Assembly (NCBI RefSeq): GCF_019966535.1
Contig: NZ_JAIMID010000001.1
Coordinates: forward strand, 310,001 to 374,000
Direction of reading: 5' to 3'
DNA: 64,000 nt
Origin: Mesobacterium pallidum
Lineage (GTDB): Bacteria; Pseudomonadota; Alphaproteobacteria; Rhodobacterales; Rhodobacteraceae
Shown piece after piece: positions 18,658-27,860 of this stretch (the first letter of the stretch is position 1; the number at the start of each line of letters is the position of its first letter). The position numbers and the translations under genes were made by a program. The notes under the pieces were generated by a model. The model worked only from the letters and a program-made list of their open reading frames with translations, was not told the origin of the DNA and searched no databases.

Positions 18658-18685
18658 TCCTGACGAAAAATGAACATCAGTGTCT
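18652..18685. promoter_or_regulatory. Inverted repeat, possible TetR autoregulatory operator
   Basis: AGACACT (18652-18658) is repeated as AGTGTCT (18679-18685) with 20 bp between, in the gap between the tetR start and the divergently placed pseudogene. The position across the tetR start and promoter region is typical of TetR-family operators. No binding motif for this particular regulator is known to me, so this rests on symmetry and location only. Confidence 0.35.
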
Positions 18686-18771
18686 AATTCAAGTCAACCA
18701 CGTTGATCGTCGCCCGGAGGACATGTCACAGGCAAGGGGCGACGATGCGCAAGGTCCAGCGAGGAGGATCC

Positions 18772-19549
18772 ATGCACTGCTGAAGACACTTGCCACTGCC
18801 GCGCTGCTGGCCCGCCCCGCGCTGGCCGAAACCCCAGGCGTCAGCGAAGACAGGAACAGGATTGGCGGGCGCATGACCTGTCGGGCACCTTCGCGCCCGT
18901 TTCGGTGCCCTCTGTCGCCGCCGCAAAGGCCCATTTCGACGAGGTGAACGCCAAGCATGGTCTGCATGGCTGCCAGACCACCGACCTGGCCGAGGATCGC
19001 GGCTGCCAGGTGCCCAAGGCCGAGCTGTCCTTTGACAACGTCAAGGTGCCCAAGGCGAACCTGCCGGGCGGCCGGCGCGGCGGCTTCAAGACGATGATGA
19101 TGAACCTGGCAAAGGAACGCCTGTTCGGCGCCTGCGGGTTTGCCGCGCGGGCCGAACAGGCGTTCAACCTGACCATGGAATACATCACCGAGCAGCGCGC
19201 CTTTGGCCGGCCCATCGGGACGTTCCAGAACGCGCGCTTCAAGATGGCCTCGATGCGGATCGAGATCGACGCTGCATGGGCGCTGACCGACCATTGCACG
19301 CGCATCTGGTGGGCGCGCTCAGCCCCGAGATGGCCGCCGAGGTGAAGCTCTTCACATCCGAGGTCGAGGGTCGCGTGGTCGACGAATGCCTGAAATTGCA
19401 CGGCGGGGCGGGCTACATGGACGAAGACAAGACCTTGCGGCTTTACCGCGACGCCCGCATCGCGCGGATCCATGCCGGCACCTCCGAGATCATGCGCGAG
19501 ATCATCGGCCTGGGCCTTGACGAACGGACTTGCGCGAGACGTGAGTTGA
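18772..19549 (+). pseudogene. Chimeric pseudogene: LivK-like substrate-binding protein N-terminus joined to acyl-CoA dehydrogenase C-terminus
   Basis: A perfect AGGAGG (18762-18767) precedes ATG 18772, but the frame stops after three codons. With one base restored it reads as a signal peptide (LLKTLATAALLARPALAETPG) leading into a branched-chain amino-acid-type periplasmic binding protein (HDLSGTFAPVSVPSVAAAKA, then AEDRGCQVPKA). Near 19020 this joins, in the same frame, the C-terminal half of an acyl-CoA dehydrogenase (LSFDNVKVP, ITEQRAFGRPIG, LHGGAGYMDED, IHAGTSEIMREIIG). Further frameshifts lie near 18872, 19308 and 19528. It looks like the scar of a deletion that removed the genes between a transporter subunit and a dehydrogenase. 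Confidence 0.8.
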
Positions 19550-19600
19550 GCCGCGCCCCAAACGCCCCTAGGCTGCACCCACAATCAGGGAAGACGCGCG

Positions 19601-22600
19601 ATGTACCAAGCCGGAACCATGGGGCCGGACAGCCTGGCCGGGACGACGACCGCCGACACGCTCGAGGGGCTGGCCGGCGATGACACGCTGTCGGGTCTTG
19701 GCGGCGCGGACCTGCTGAACGGGCAGGACGGCGACGACTGGCTGCTGGGCGGCGATGGCGGTGACGTGGCCGATGGCGGCAACGACGATGACCGGGTCGA
19801 GGGCAACGCGGGCGCCGACACGCTGCGCGGCGGCGTCGGCAACGATACCGTTCTGGGCGGGGACGGCGATGACGACCTGCGCGGCGGCTGGGGCGAGGAC
19901 AGCCTGTCGGGCGGCGCGGGCGACGACGTGATCGACAGCGGCCTTGGTCATGACACGGTCGATGCGGGCGCGGGCGACGACTGGGTGGCCAGCTTCGACG
20001 GCGACGACCGGATCATGGGCGGCGCCGGCGCGGACGAGATGTTCGGCGGCCCGGACGACGACACCGTGCAGGGCGGCGCCGATGACGACAACATCTCGGG
20101 CAATTACGGCCGCGACCTGGTCCATGGCGGGGCAGGCAACGATTTCGTCTTTTCCGACCACGGGGCCGACGTGGCCGCGGGCGGCGCGGGCAACGATTTC
20201 ATCGAGACCAACGAGGGCCACGACCGCTTTGCCGATGGCGGCGACGGCGCCGATTACATCGCCTTCAGCGCCGAGCTGAAGGCCTATGGCCCGGACGAGA
20301 ACCAGGTGCCGGGGATCATCGACTATGCCCTCGTGCAGGTCGACCGGGCGACGGGCCTCGGATGGGGTTACAACGGCGCGGCGGGCGGCGACGGTGACGA
20401 CATCCTCGAGGCCTGGTGGCTGGTCGGTTTCCTTGACGGCGGCGCGGGCAACGACATCCTGAACGGCGCCTTCGCCCGGTCCGAGGAAGCGATGGCCACG
20501 GGGGACGAGCTGCCCCACGTGCGCCTGCTGGGCGGCGCGGGCCATGACATCCTGATCGGCGGCTTCCGCGACAACCTCTATTACACCGACGCCGCCGCGA
20601 CCTTTGCCGCCTTTGTCACGCCATGGACGCGGGGCGAGATCCTGACGGACAGCGGCGCCACCGACACCGGCCTGTTCCTCGAGCACTGGGACGACAGCAC
20701 GCTGCCCTCGGCCTCGCTGGTGACGGCGCTGGATCCCGGCGACGCGGCGGCGCCCGATGGCGATATCGTGGTGATCGGCGCGAACTTCCAGCACCTGCCC
20801 ACCGACCCGGCCCCCCCGGCGCGCGGCTATTTCGAGGACCGGATCGTCGGCTTCGACCTGCTCCGCGACCGGGTCGACCTGTCCTACCTGCCCTATACGG
20901 TGGACCAGCTGACCGCCGCGACCAGCGCGGGCAGCACCACGGTCGGCGCCTTCGAGAAGGACGGCGACACGCATATCCGCCTGTTCCAGTTCAACGACCC
21001 TTCGGTCGAACGCCACATCGTGTTCGAAGGCATTGCCCTGTCCGATGTCCTGGCCGCCGCCGACCGCATCTTTGCCGTCGAGATCGACCACCCCGCCGCC
21101 CGCGCGGCCGCCGCGACCGAGGCGCAGATCTTCAAGGACGTGCCCTTTCCGGGCGTGGGCGACGCGCTGAACGACACCTTTGCCGTGACCGTCACCACCG
21201 CGGGCGAGGCCGCGCTGACCTACGATCCCGACCCGGCCAACTTCATCTTCAACGCGGGCGGCAATGCCTATGCCAGCTTCAACAACCTCGGCAAGGGCAG
21301 CGATGTCTTCTTTGACCTGGCCGGGGACCTGACCAACGCCACCGTCGGCGACAACGGCAGCGACATCGCGGTCCTGCGCGGCGGCAACGATTCCTTCCGC
21401 GGCGACGGGCAGGCCGACCTGGTCGTCGGCGGGCAGGGCGACGACGTGCTGGCCGGCAACCGGGGCAAGGACCTGATCTTTGGCGACGCCGGCGGCGGCG
21501 AGACCGGGCGCAACCGCGACGATATCCTTGGCGGCTGGGACGACGACCTGATCGACGGCGGCCGCGACGACGATTCGATCAAGGGCGAACATGGCGACGA
21601 CCTGGTCGCCGGCGGCATGGGCGAGGACGTGATCGACGGCGGGTTCGGCGACGACACGTTATATGGCGACGGGTTCCTGTCGTCCGAGGCGCTGGCCGCC
21701 TGGTTCTCCGACCGCGACGGCCCGGCCTTCTACGCCTGGGCCGAGACCGGCGCGGATGCCATCGCCAACCCTGTCAGCTGGGACGCGGGCGGCTTCACGC
21801 TCGATTTCACCGCGCTCTCTGGCCAGCCCGCATCGCTGGCGCGCTACCGGCACGACATCCCCGAAAGCGTCGGCGCCGGCAACGACACGCTGTTCGGCGG
21901 CTACGGCGATGACGTGATCTGGGGCGGCGGGGGGCTCGACGCGCTCTTCGGCGGCGCCGGCGACGATGCCCTGTCGGGCGAGGATGGCGACGACACGCTG
22001 TACGGTGCCGGTGGCCCGGATCTTCTGACAGGTGGCGCGGGGCACGACAGCCTGTACGGAGGCGGCGAGGAAGACTGGCTGCGCGGCGACGAGGGCGACG
22101 ACCTGATGGACGGCGGCCCGGGCAACGACGGTCTGGTGGACGGGCCGGGCAATGACACCCTGGCGGGCGGGTCCGGCTGGGACAGGGCCGACTTCTCGGA
22201 TCGGGTCGAGGGGCTGATGGTCACCATCGGCACGGACGGCACCGGAGAGATCCGGTCCGACACGGAGACCGACCGGCTCTCGGGGATCGAGTATCTGCGC
22301 CTGGGCTCAGGCAACGACCGGCTGACGGTACTGGGCGGCGTCGCCCATGCCGACGGGAAAGACGGAGACGACACGCTCACCGGCGGTGCAGGGGCCGAGC
22401 GGTTGGACGGCGGGCGCGGAGACGACAGCCTGGTCGCGAGCCTTGGCGACGACAGGTTGCTGGGCGGTGACGGGCGCGACGTGGTCACCTATGCCTATAG
22501 CCCCGGGGCGGTGCAGATCGTCATTGGCGAAGGTGGCGGCGGCACCGCGACGGGGCCGGGTTTCGTCGACCAGCTGGGCGGGATCGAGAACCTGACGGGC

Positions 22601-23965
22601 TCGCAATACGGCGACGCGCTGACCGGCGATAACGAGGCAAACGTGCTGCTCGGCCTTGGCGGAGACGATACGCTGGACGGCGGCTACACTGGTGATGACG
22701 AGATCCGCGGCTACACAGGCGACGACGTGCTGGTCCCGGGGCTGGGCCGCGATTCGATCTGGGGCGGGGCCGGGCTGGATGCGCTCGGCTATGCCGGGCG
22801 GCCCGAGGACGTGGCGCTGGCGCTCGACGCCGAAGGCAATGGCACAACCTGGGTGGACGGGGTCGAAACCGACAGCTTCTGGTCGATCGAACACGCCTGG
22901 GGCGGGGCCGGCGCCGACACCCTGACCGGCAACGATGTCGCCAACGTGTTGACCGGCAACGGCGGCGACGACCGGTTGTCGGGCGGCGGCGGCGCGGATT
23001 CGGTCTTTGGCATGGACGGGGACGACTGGATCTCGGGCGGGCTTGGCGACGACCTGCTGCGCGGCGGCGCGGGGGCCGACACCCTGTCCTACGAAACCCG
23101 CGCCGAGGCGGTGACGCTGCGGCTGACCAGCGGCGAAAGCCAGGCATATCTCGCAGGCGGAGAGATCGACGATATCCTTGGAATCGAGCATGTCATGGGC
23201 GGGTCGGGCGACGACACCCTGTCCGGAAACGACGCGCCCAACCTGCTGAACGGGGGCGCCGGCAACGACAGCCTGGACGGCGGGCACGGCAACGACACGG
23301 TGATCGGCGGCGACGGGCAGGACAGCGTCTGGCTGGGCCAGGGCGACGACGTGTTCGAGGACAACACGCAAGCCACGCCGACGAACGATGACAGCGTCTG
23401 GGCCGGGGCGGGCGACGACACGATCCTTGGCGGCAACGGGTTTGACCTGTTCGGGGGCGGGGACGGGTTCGACTTCATCCGCGGCGGCAAGGGGTTCGAC
23501 ACGCTTCATGGCGGCGCCCAGGCCGACACGCTTTACGGCAATGACGGCAACGACCTGGTGGTCGGCGGGGCCGGGGCCGACTACGCGGTGCTGGGGCGCG
23601 GCGCGGACAGCTGGGAGGACGACACCCAGGACGCCTTCGGCAACGACCGCGTCTTTGGCGGCGGCGGCTGGGACAGGATCACGTCGCTGGGCGGGGAGGA
23701 CACGCTCACCGGCGGGCCGGGGGCGGATACCTTTGTCTTTGGCGCGGGGATGGGTGATGTCACGATCACCGATTACGCGGTGGGCGAGGACGCGCTGGTG
23801 CTTGCGGCGGCCCTCTGGTCCGGTCCGCTGACCGAAGCGGACCTGGCCACCCGCGCCGCCCTCACGGAAGCCGGGCTGGTGCTGACCATCGACACGGGCA
23901 GCGCGCTGCTGCTCGAAGGGGTGGAAGGGACGGCGGGGCTGCTGGGGGATATCGCGCTGGGGTGA
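19601..23965 (+). CDS. Very large RTX (hemolysin-type calcium-binding repeat) protein
   Basis: A 1454-residue acidic protein made largely of GGxGxDxL-type nonapeptide repeats that fold as Ca2+-binding parallel beta-rolls. Repeat blocks lie at ~10-225, ~585-690 and ~755-1415. Non-repeat segments lie at ~225-585 (LSYLPYTVDQL, FEGIALSDVLAAADRI) and ~690-755 (YAWAETGADAIANPVSWDAGGFTLDF). There is no N-terminal signal peptide, and the C-terminus is the short hydrophobic tail expected of type I secretion substrates. No ABC/HlyD/TolC secretion genes lie in the window. No protease or lipase motif was seen, so function (adhesin, surface layer, matrix) is open. Ribosome site AGGGA precedes ATG 19601. 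Confidence 0.88.
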   Translation: MYQAGTMGPDSLAGTTTADTLEGLAGDDTLSGLGGADLLNGQDGDDWLLGGDGGDVADGGNDDDRVEGNAGADTLRGGVGNDTVLGGDGDDDLRGGWGEDSLSGGAGDDVIDSGLGHDTVDAGAGDDWVASFDGDDRIMGGAGADEMFGGPDDDTVQGGADDDNISGNYGRDLVHGGAGNDFVFSDHGADVAAGGAGNDFIETNEGHDRFADGGDGADYIAFSAELKAYGPDENQVPGIIDYALVQVDRATGLGWGYNGAAGGDGDDILEAWWLVGFLDGGAGNDILNGAFARSEEAMATGDELPHVRLLGGAGHDILIGGFRDNLYYTDAAATFAAFVTPWTRGEILTDSGATDTGLFLEHWDDSTLPSASLVTALDPGDAAAPDGDIVVIGANFQHLPTDPAPPARGYFEDRIVGFDLLRDRVDLSYLPYTVDQLTAATSAGSTTVGAFEKDGDTHIRLFQFNDPSVERHIVFEGIALSDVLAAADRIFAVEIDHPAARAAAATEAQIFKDVPFPGVGDALNDTFAVTVTTAGEAALTYDPDPANFIFNAGGNAYASFNNLGKGSDVFFDLAGDLTNATVGDNGSDIAVLRGGNDSFRGDGQADLVVGGQGDDVLAGNRGKDLIFGDAGGGETGRNRDDILGGWDDDLIDGGRDDDSIKGEHGDDLVAGGMGEDVIDGGFGDDTLYGDGFLSSEALAAWFSDRDGPAFYAWAETGADAIANPVSWDAGGFTLDFTALSGQPASLARYRHDIPESVGAGNDTLFGGYGDDVIWGGGGLDALFGGAGDDALSGEDGDDTLYGAGGPDLLTGGAGHDSLYGGGEEDWLRGDEGDDLMDGGPGNDGLVDGPGNDTLAGGSGWDRADFSDRVEGLMVTIGTDGTGEIRSDTETDRLSGIEYLRLGSGNDRLTVLGGVAHADGKDGDDTLTGGAGAERLDGGRGDDSLVASLGDDRLLGGDGRDVVTYAYSPGAVQIVIGEGGGGTATGPGFVDQLGGIENLTGSQYGDALTGDNEANVLLGLGGDDTLDGGYTGDDEIRGYTGDDVLVPGLGRDSIWGGAGLDALGYAGRPEDVALALDAEGNGTTWVDGVETDSFWSIEHAWGGAGADTLTGNDVANVLTGNGGDDRLSGGGGADSVFGMDGDDWISGGLGDDLLRGGAGADTLSYETRAEAVTLRLTSGESQAYLAGGEIDDILGIEHVMGGSGDDTLSGNDAPNLLNGGAGNDSLDGGHGNDTVIGGDGQDSVWLGQGDDVFEDNTQATPTNDDSVWAGAGDDTILGGNGFDLFGGGDGFDFIRGGKGFDTLHGGAQADTLYGNDGNDLVVGGAGADYAVLGRGADSWEDDTQDAFGNDRVFGGGGWDRITSLGGEDTLTGGPGADTFVFGAGMGDVTITDYAVGEDALVLAAALWSGPLTEADLATRAALTEAGLVLTIDTGSALLLEGVEGTAGLLGDIALG

Positions 23966-24115
23966 GTGGCCGGTTGTCAGGGGCGCTTGCTACGCGGCAG
24001 AGGTGCCAGGCCGCGCTGCGGAAGGCCGCGGGATCGTATCGCGTTGGGGTCAGGCCGTATCTGCCGGGCCGCTGCCGCGCCCAGGCGCGCCCGGGGTCAC
24101 CGGCCGGCGCAGGCC

Positions 24116-24307
24116 TCAGGCGCCGTTGCCGCGCACCAGGTTGTGCAACCGGTGATACGGCGCGGTCTTGACGACCACGTCCAGATCCACCGGCTCTTGC
24201 CGGCGCTGGGTGGCGCGCAACGCGACCAGCGTGCCGCAGATGGCCAGTCCGCTCATGGCGACGGTGGCCAGCGACAAGACGACTTCGTTGGTCAGGGACT
24301 CGAACAT
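24116..24307 (-). CDS. Small single-pass membrane protein, hypothetical
   Basis: A 63-residue protein preceded by a good AAGGAGAG ribosome site. Residues ~8-30 (VVLSLATVAMSGLAICGTLVAL) form one transmembrane helix, followed by a basic cytoplasmic tail. No family recognised. It lies between the RTX gene (convergent) and another hypothetical gene on the same strand. Confidence 0.6.
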   Translation of the reverse strand: MFESLTNEVVLSLATVAMSGLAICGTLVALRATQRRQEPVDLDVVVKTAPYHRLHNLVRGNGA

Positions 24308-24361
24308 GCAACGCTCTCCTTCACGGGTACATTTAACGTCCGGAGGTGAAAAAATCCAGTA

Positions 24362-24913
24362 TCAGGGCGCGCGCCCCATGTTGGCCGTGACCGTGCCCAG
24401 CAGCCGCTCGGTCTGCTCAACCGCGCGGCGCGCGGCGCGGGCCCGCTGTTTCAGCCGGTCGCGACCAAGCGACGTGACCGCGCCCGAGGCCAGCCCGCCC
24501 GCGATCGCGAGCGCCCCCCAGCCGCCCGTGACCACGCCCGTCGCGACAAAGCCGAGGCTGGCCAGGATCGTCCCGCCGGCAAGGCGCTGCGCCCAGATCC
24601 CATAGACATTGTCCGCGTCCTCTGCCGTCTCGAGCTCGGTCCTCAGCCGGTCGAGCCGGGTGCCCAGCAGCTCGGCGATGACGCGGGGCAGGTGCAGGCT
24701 CTGGCTGCTGGACAGCAGCGACACCAGTCGCGCCCGTTCCGTGTCGTCCGCGCAGACATCATCGACCAGCCGGGCGAGCTGCGCCGGCCCAATCGTCCCC
24801 GCCGCCTCGATGTCGAGCGCATAGGCCAAGAGGGCCGCCGCCTTGCCATGGGGAGAGGTCGTCCTGGTCAACCGGCCATCCTTCTGTCTCGCCGCGCCTC
24901 GGGGTGTCGGCAC
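24362..24913 (-). CDS. Hypothetical protein with glycine-rich membrane-associated segment
   Basis: No family recognised. The C-terminal half holds a hydrophobic Gly/Ala-rich stretch (ILASLGFVATGVVTGGWG, then LAIAGGLASGAVTSLG) that may be a helical hairpin, followed by a basic Arg-rich tail with EQTERLLG. The N-terminal half is helical. The start is uncertain: a longer frame begins with TTG inside the lpdA terminator hairpin and is rejected. GTG 24913 is used here; TTG 24871, with an AGAAGGA ribosome site, is an alternative. Confidence 0.55.
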   Translation of the reverse strand: MPTPRGAARQKDGRLTRTTSPHGKAAALLAYALDIEAAGTIGPAQLARLVDDVCADDTERARLVSLLSSSQSLHLPRVIAELLGTRLDRLRTELETAEDADNVYGIWAQRLAGGTILASLGFVATGVVTGGWGALAIAGGLASGAVTSLGRDRLKQRARAARRAVEQTERLLGTVTANMGRAP

Positions 24914-24944
24914 TATCCCCGATGCACCCTCCGCCGGTCCATCG

Positions 24945-24975
24945 AAAAACGCCCCCGCAGAGACCTGCGGGGGCG
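24945..24975 (-). terminator. Rho-independent terminator of lpdA
   Basis: On the minus strand a perfect 11-bp stem (arms 24965-24975 and 24950-24960) closes a 4-nt loop and is followed by five T residues. It lies about 30 bp after the lpdA stop codon and probably ends the whole sucC-to-lpdA transcription block. Confidence 0.9.
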
Positions 24976-25003
24976 CCAATCGAGGGGCCGGACGGGGCGC
25001 GGC

Positions 25004-26392
25004 CTATACGTGGATCGCGCCGTCGCCGCAGGCCAGCGCCGCCTCGCGCACCGCCTCGGAATAGGTCGGGTGGGCGTGGCAGGTCAGCGCGAGATCCTGC
25101 GCCGAGGCGCCGAATTCCATGGCCACGCAGACCTCGTGGATCAGGTCGCCCGCGCCCGGGCCGATGATATGGGCGCCGAGAATGCGGTCGGTCTCCTTGT
25201 CGGCGAGGATCTTGACGAAGCCTTCCGCCTGGAAGATGGCCTTGGCCCGCGCATTGCCCATGAAGGGGAACTTGCCGACCTTGTAGGCGCGGCCCTCGTC
25301 CTTCAGCGCCTCTTCGGTGGCACCGACGCTGGCGACCTCGGGCGCGGTATAGATCACGCCGGGGATCACGCCATAGTTCACATGGCCATGCTTGCCGGCG
25401 ATGCATTCGGCGACGGCCATGCCCTCGTCCTCGGCCTTGTGGGCCAGCATCGGGCCTTCGATCACGTCGCCGATGGCGTAGACGCCGGGCACGTTCGTCT
25501 CCCACGAACTGTTGACGGCGATCTGGCCGCGCTTGGTCATCTCGATGCCCAGCGAGTCGAGGCCAAGGCCCGCGACATAGGGCTTGCGGCCGGTGGCGAC
25601 CAGCACGACCTCGGCCTCGAGCGTGGCCTCGCTGTCGTCCTTGCGCAGCTTGTAGGTGACGGTGTTCTTGCCCTTGTCGGTCGTGACCGATTGCACGGCG
25701 GCCCCGAGGGTGAAGTCGAGCCCCTGCTTTTTCAGCATCTTCTGGAACTGCTTCTGCACCTCGCCGTCCATGCCGGGGGTGATGTGGTCGAGGAATTCCA
25801 GCACGGTCACCTGGGTGCCGAGCCGGGCATAGACCGAGCCCATTTCGAGCCCGATGACACCCGCGCCGATCACGGCCATGGTCTTGGGGACCTTGGGCAG
25901 CGACAGCGCGCCGGTCGAGCTGACCACGGTCTTCTCGTCGATCTCGATGCCGGGCAGCGACGCCGGCTCGGACCCGGAGGCGATGATGATCGACTTGGCG
26001 GTGTGCACCTCGTCGCCGACCTTGACCTTGCCGGCCTCGGGGATCGAGCCCCAACCCTTGAGCCAGTCGATCTTGTTCTTCTTGAACAGGAACTCGATGC
26101 CCTTGGTGTTGCCGTCGACGACCTCCTGCTTGTAGCTCAGCATCTGTTTCCAGTCGACCGACGGGCTTTTGCCCTTGAGGCCCATCCTGGCAAAGTTGTG
26201 CTCGGCCTCGTGCAACTGGTGGGAGGCGTGCAGCAGGGCCTTGGACGGGATGCAGCCGACATTCAGGCAGGTGCCGCCGAGCGTGTCGCGGCCCTCGACG
26301 CAGGCGGTCTTGAGGCCCAGCTGGGCGCAGCGGATGGCGGCGACGTAGCCGCCGGGGCCCGCGCCGATGACGATGACGTCGTATTGTGCCAT
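25004..26392 (-). CDS. lpdA: Dihydrolipoyl dehydrogenase (E3)
   Basis: A 462-residue FAD-dependent flavoprotein that reoxidises dihydrolipoamide on E2 of the 2-oxoglutarate dehydrogenase complex, reducing NAD+. The FAD motif [13 protein letters not shown] opens the protein. The redox disulfide is C42/C47 in [14 protein letters not shown] second Rossmann motif ([19 protein letters not shown]) binds NAD+, and the C-terminal HAHPTYSE carries the active-site His and Glu. It is downstream of odhB but separated from it by three small genes and a dispersed repeat. Confidence 0.96.
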   Translation of the reverse strand: MAQYDVIVIGAGPGGYVAAIRCAQLGLKTACVEGRDTLGGTCLNVGCIPSKALLHASHQLHEAEHNFARMGLKGKSPSVDWKQMLSYKQEVVDGNTKGIEFLFKKNKIDWLKGWGSIPEAGKVKVGDEVHTAKSIIIASGSEPASLPGIEIDEKTVVSSTGALSLPKVPKTMAVIGAGVIGLEMGSVYARLGTQVTVLEFLDHITPGMDGEVQKQFQKMLKKQGLDFTLGAAVQSVTTDKGKNTVTYKLRKDDSEATLEAEVVLVATGRKPYVAGLGLDSLGIEMTKRGQIAVNSSWETNVPGVYAIGDVIEGPMLAHKAEDEGMAVAECIAGKHGHVNYGVIPGVIYTAPEVASVGATEEALKDEGRAYKVGKFPFMGNARAKAIFQAEGFVKILADKETDRILGAHIIGPGAGDLIHEVCVAMEFGASAQDLALTCHAHPTYSEAVREAALACGDGAIHV

Positions 26393-26418
26393 GGGGTGTC
26401 CTTTCTGGTGGTGGGGGG

Positions 26419-26479
26419 AGGGGGCGCTGCCCCCTCGGCGCTGTGCGCCTCACCCCCGGAGTTTAGGGGCAAGATGAAG
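26419..26479 (-). repeat. Dispersed intergenic repeat with hairpin (copy 1 of 3)
   Basis: Read on the minus strand, CTTCATCTTGCC-C-CTAAACTCCGGGGGT is followed by a GC-rich hairpin (AGGGGGC-gct-GCCCCCT, 26419-26435). The same core plus a C/G hairpin occurs twice near the window end (63719 and 63829). It fills the gap between lpdA and the MAPEG gene. Confidence 0.7.
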
Positions 26480-26485
26480 GATGGA

Positions 26486-26875
26486 TCAGGTGAGGGCGGC
26501 CAGGATCATGAGAAGGGTGGCGATGAGGCCGACGCACCAGATGAGGCTGCGCCAGGGGACCCAGCCGAAGAGGTAGGCGGGGACGTAGGCGAGGCGGGCG
26601 GCAAGGTAGATCCAGGCCAGCGTGGCGGTGTATCCGGTCGACTGGCCCGTCAGGCCGATGATGAGGGCGGCGGGGGCGAAGAGGGTCAGCCCTTCGAAAT
26701 GGTTGTTGAGCGCGCGCTGGGCGCGGCCGGCGGTGCCCGTCAGTTCGATCTGCCGGTCGCGGGGCGACAGGGCGGCCTTGGGGCCGACCTGCATCTGCGC
26801 CGTGACGGAGTAGATCGTGAATTGCGCGATCTGCAGCAGCAGCGCGAGGCAGAGGGCGGTGAGTTCGGGGGTCAT
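26486..26875 (-). CDS. MAPEG family membrane protein
   Basis: A 129-residue integral membrane protein of four predicted helices with the MAPEG pattern, including TGTAGRAQRALNNHFEGL (~40-57) and LAARLAYVPAYLFGW (~95). Eukaryotic members conjugate or isomerise eicosanoids with glutathione; most bacterial ones have unknown substrates. The ATG overlaps the stop of the upstream gene by 4 bp (26872-26875), so translation is coupled. The longer upstream frame is rejected. Confidence 0.85.
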   Translation of the reverse strand: MTPELTALCLALLLQIAQFTIYSVTAQMQVGPKAALSPRDRQIELTGTAGRAQRALNNHFEGLTLFAPAALIIGLTGQSTGYTATLAWIYLAARLAYVPAYLFGWVPWRSLIWCVGLIATLLMILAALT

Positions 26876-27396
26876 GCTTTGGCCTCGTAGTCGGAAACGT
26901 ACCGGCTGAGGGTAGTGCGGTGGTCGCCCGTGACGATGGTGGTGCCGGTGTCGTCCAGCAGGTCCTTGATAAGATACCATTCGTCACTCGTGGCGACGTG
27001 GCCGCGTTTGAGGACGCGTGCGGCGGCGCGTTTCAGCAGGCCGGATTCGGAGAAGAAGCTGAAGCCGGTGTGACGTTCGAAAGTGGCCAGGAACCGCTCG
27101 ACCTCGGCCCGCAGCTCTGGCGTGCCCTTGCGCAGGTGATGCGTCAGCTCTGCGGCGGTGACGGCGTACCATTGCTGCACGTCCGTGAGGAATTGCCGGT
27201 AAGCCGGGCCGGTGTAGGCGTCGAAGGCGGCCAGCGTGGAGGCACCTGTGACGACGAATTCATCGAGGTCCGGCTGCGCCTCGGGGCCATGGGCCTGGCG
27301 CCACAGGGCAAGCTGCCAGTCGCGATAGAAGTCCAGCCCGCGGAGCAGGCGGACGAGGGCGTCGCGGGTCTGGTCTCGGGTGGGTTTGGGGGTCAT
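26872..27396 (-). CDS. Hypothetical protein (174 aa)
   Basis: A soluble, probably helical protein with no family recognised. Notable segments are LLRGLDFYRDWQLALWRQ (~17) and SDEWYLIKDLLDDTG (~137). It overlaps its neighbours by 4 bp on both sides (27393-27396 and 26872-26875), forming a three-gene translationally coupled unit within the odhB-lpdA interval. No signal peptide or membrane helix was seen. Confidence 0.72.
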   Translation of the reverse strand: MTPKPTRDQTRDALVRLLRGLDFYRDWQLALWRQAHGPEAQPDLDEFVVTGASTLAAFDAYTGPAYRQFLTDVQQWYAVTAAELTHHLRKGTPELRAEVERFLATFERHTGFSFFSESGLLKRAAARVLKRGHVATSDEWYLIKDLLDDTGTTIVTGDHRTTLSRYVSDYEAKA

Positions 27397-27854
27397 GCTG
27401 GCACAATGTCCTGATCGGGCAGCGGGTCGGTGGCCGCGATGTCCTCGAGCCGTCCCTGGATAGAATTGACCACTAGAATGAGCGTGGCCACCATCAAAAG
27501 GCCGCCAATGAACGTCGGCTCGCCAGGTTTGGGTCCGGTTTCGACAGTCATTCCAAGGGCTTCGAGCAGAAAGCTCGTGACGATGATAACCGCGAAGAAC
27601 ACGGGCACGGTGACTGCAAAGAACCTGCGGAAACGCCCCCGGCCCGTGCAGTACAGGAAAGCGCCGCAGGCATGGCAGCTATGGAAATCCGATTTGTTCC
27701 AGCCGCGATACGGGTTCGTGCGCATCAGCATTCCTATCGGTTGGATGACCGCGCAGGAGGGGCACCGAAGACCGGTTAGCTTGGCCCAGATGCCCGGCCT
27801 TGAACCAAGGCCGAGCGTTGAGACGCTGAAGGGTCTGCGGGGCGCCGAGCGCAT
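27393..27854 (-). CDS. Zinc-ribbon membrane protein, hypothetical
   Basis: A 153-residue protein with two CxxC pairs (CPSC at ~31-34 and CHAC at ~60-63) that could bind one zinc, followed by two transmembrane helices (~83-103 and ~120-138) and an acidic tail. The combination resembles membrane-anchored zinc ribbons of unknown role. It begins 6 bp after the odhB stop, so it is almost certainly in the TCA transcript, and its stop overlaps the next start by 4 bp. Confidence 0.7.
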   Translation of the reverse strand: MRSAPRRPFSVSTLGLGSRPGIWAKLTGLRCPSCAVIQPIGMLMRTNPYRGWNKSDFHSCHACGAFLYCTGRGRFRRFFAVTVPVFFAVIIVTSFLLEALGMTVETGPKPGEPTFIGGLLMVATLILVVNSIQGRLEDIAATDPLPDQDIVPA

Positions 27855-27860
27855 CGGCGC

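Noticed and set aside
19601..23965. Repetitive DNA as a CRISPR array
   Set aside because: The repeats are codon-phased, variable, and encode GGxGxDxL calcium-binding units in one long frame.
24914..24979. N-terminal extension of the hypothetical gene at 24362
   Set aside because: It would start with TTG inside the lpdA terminator hairpin, so a later start is more likely.
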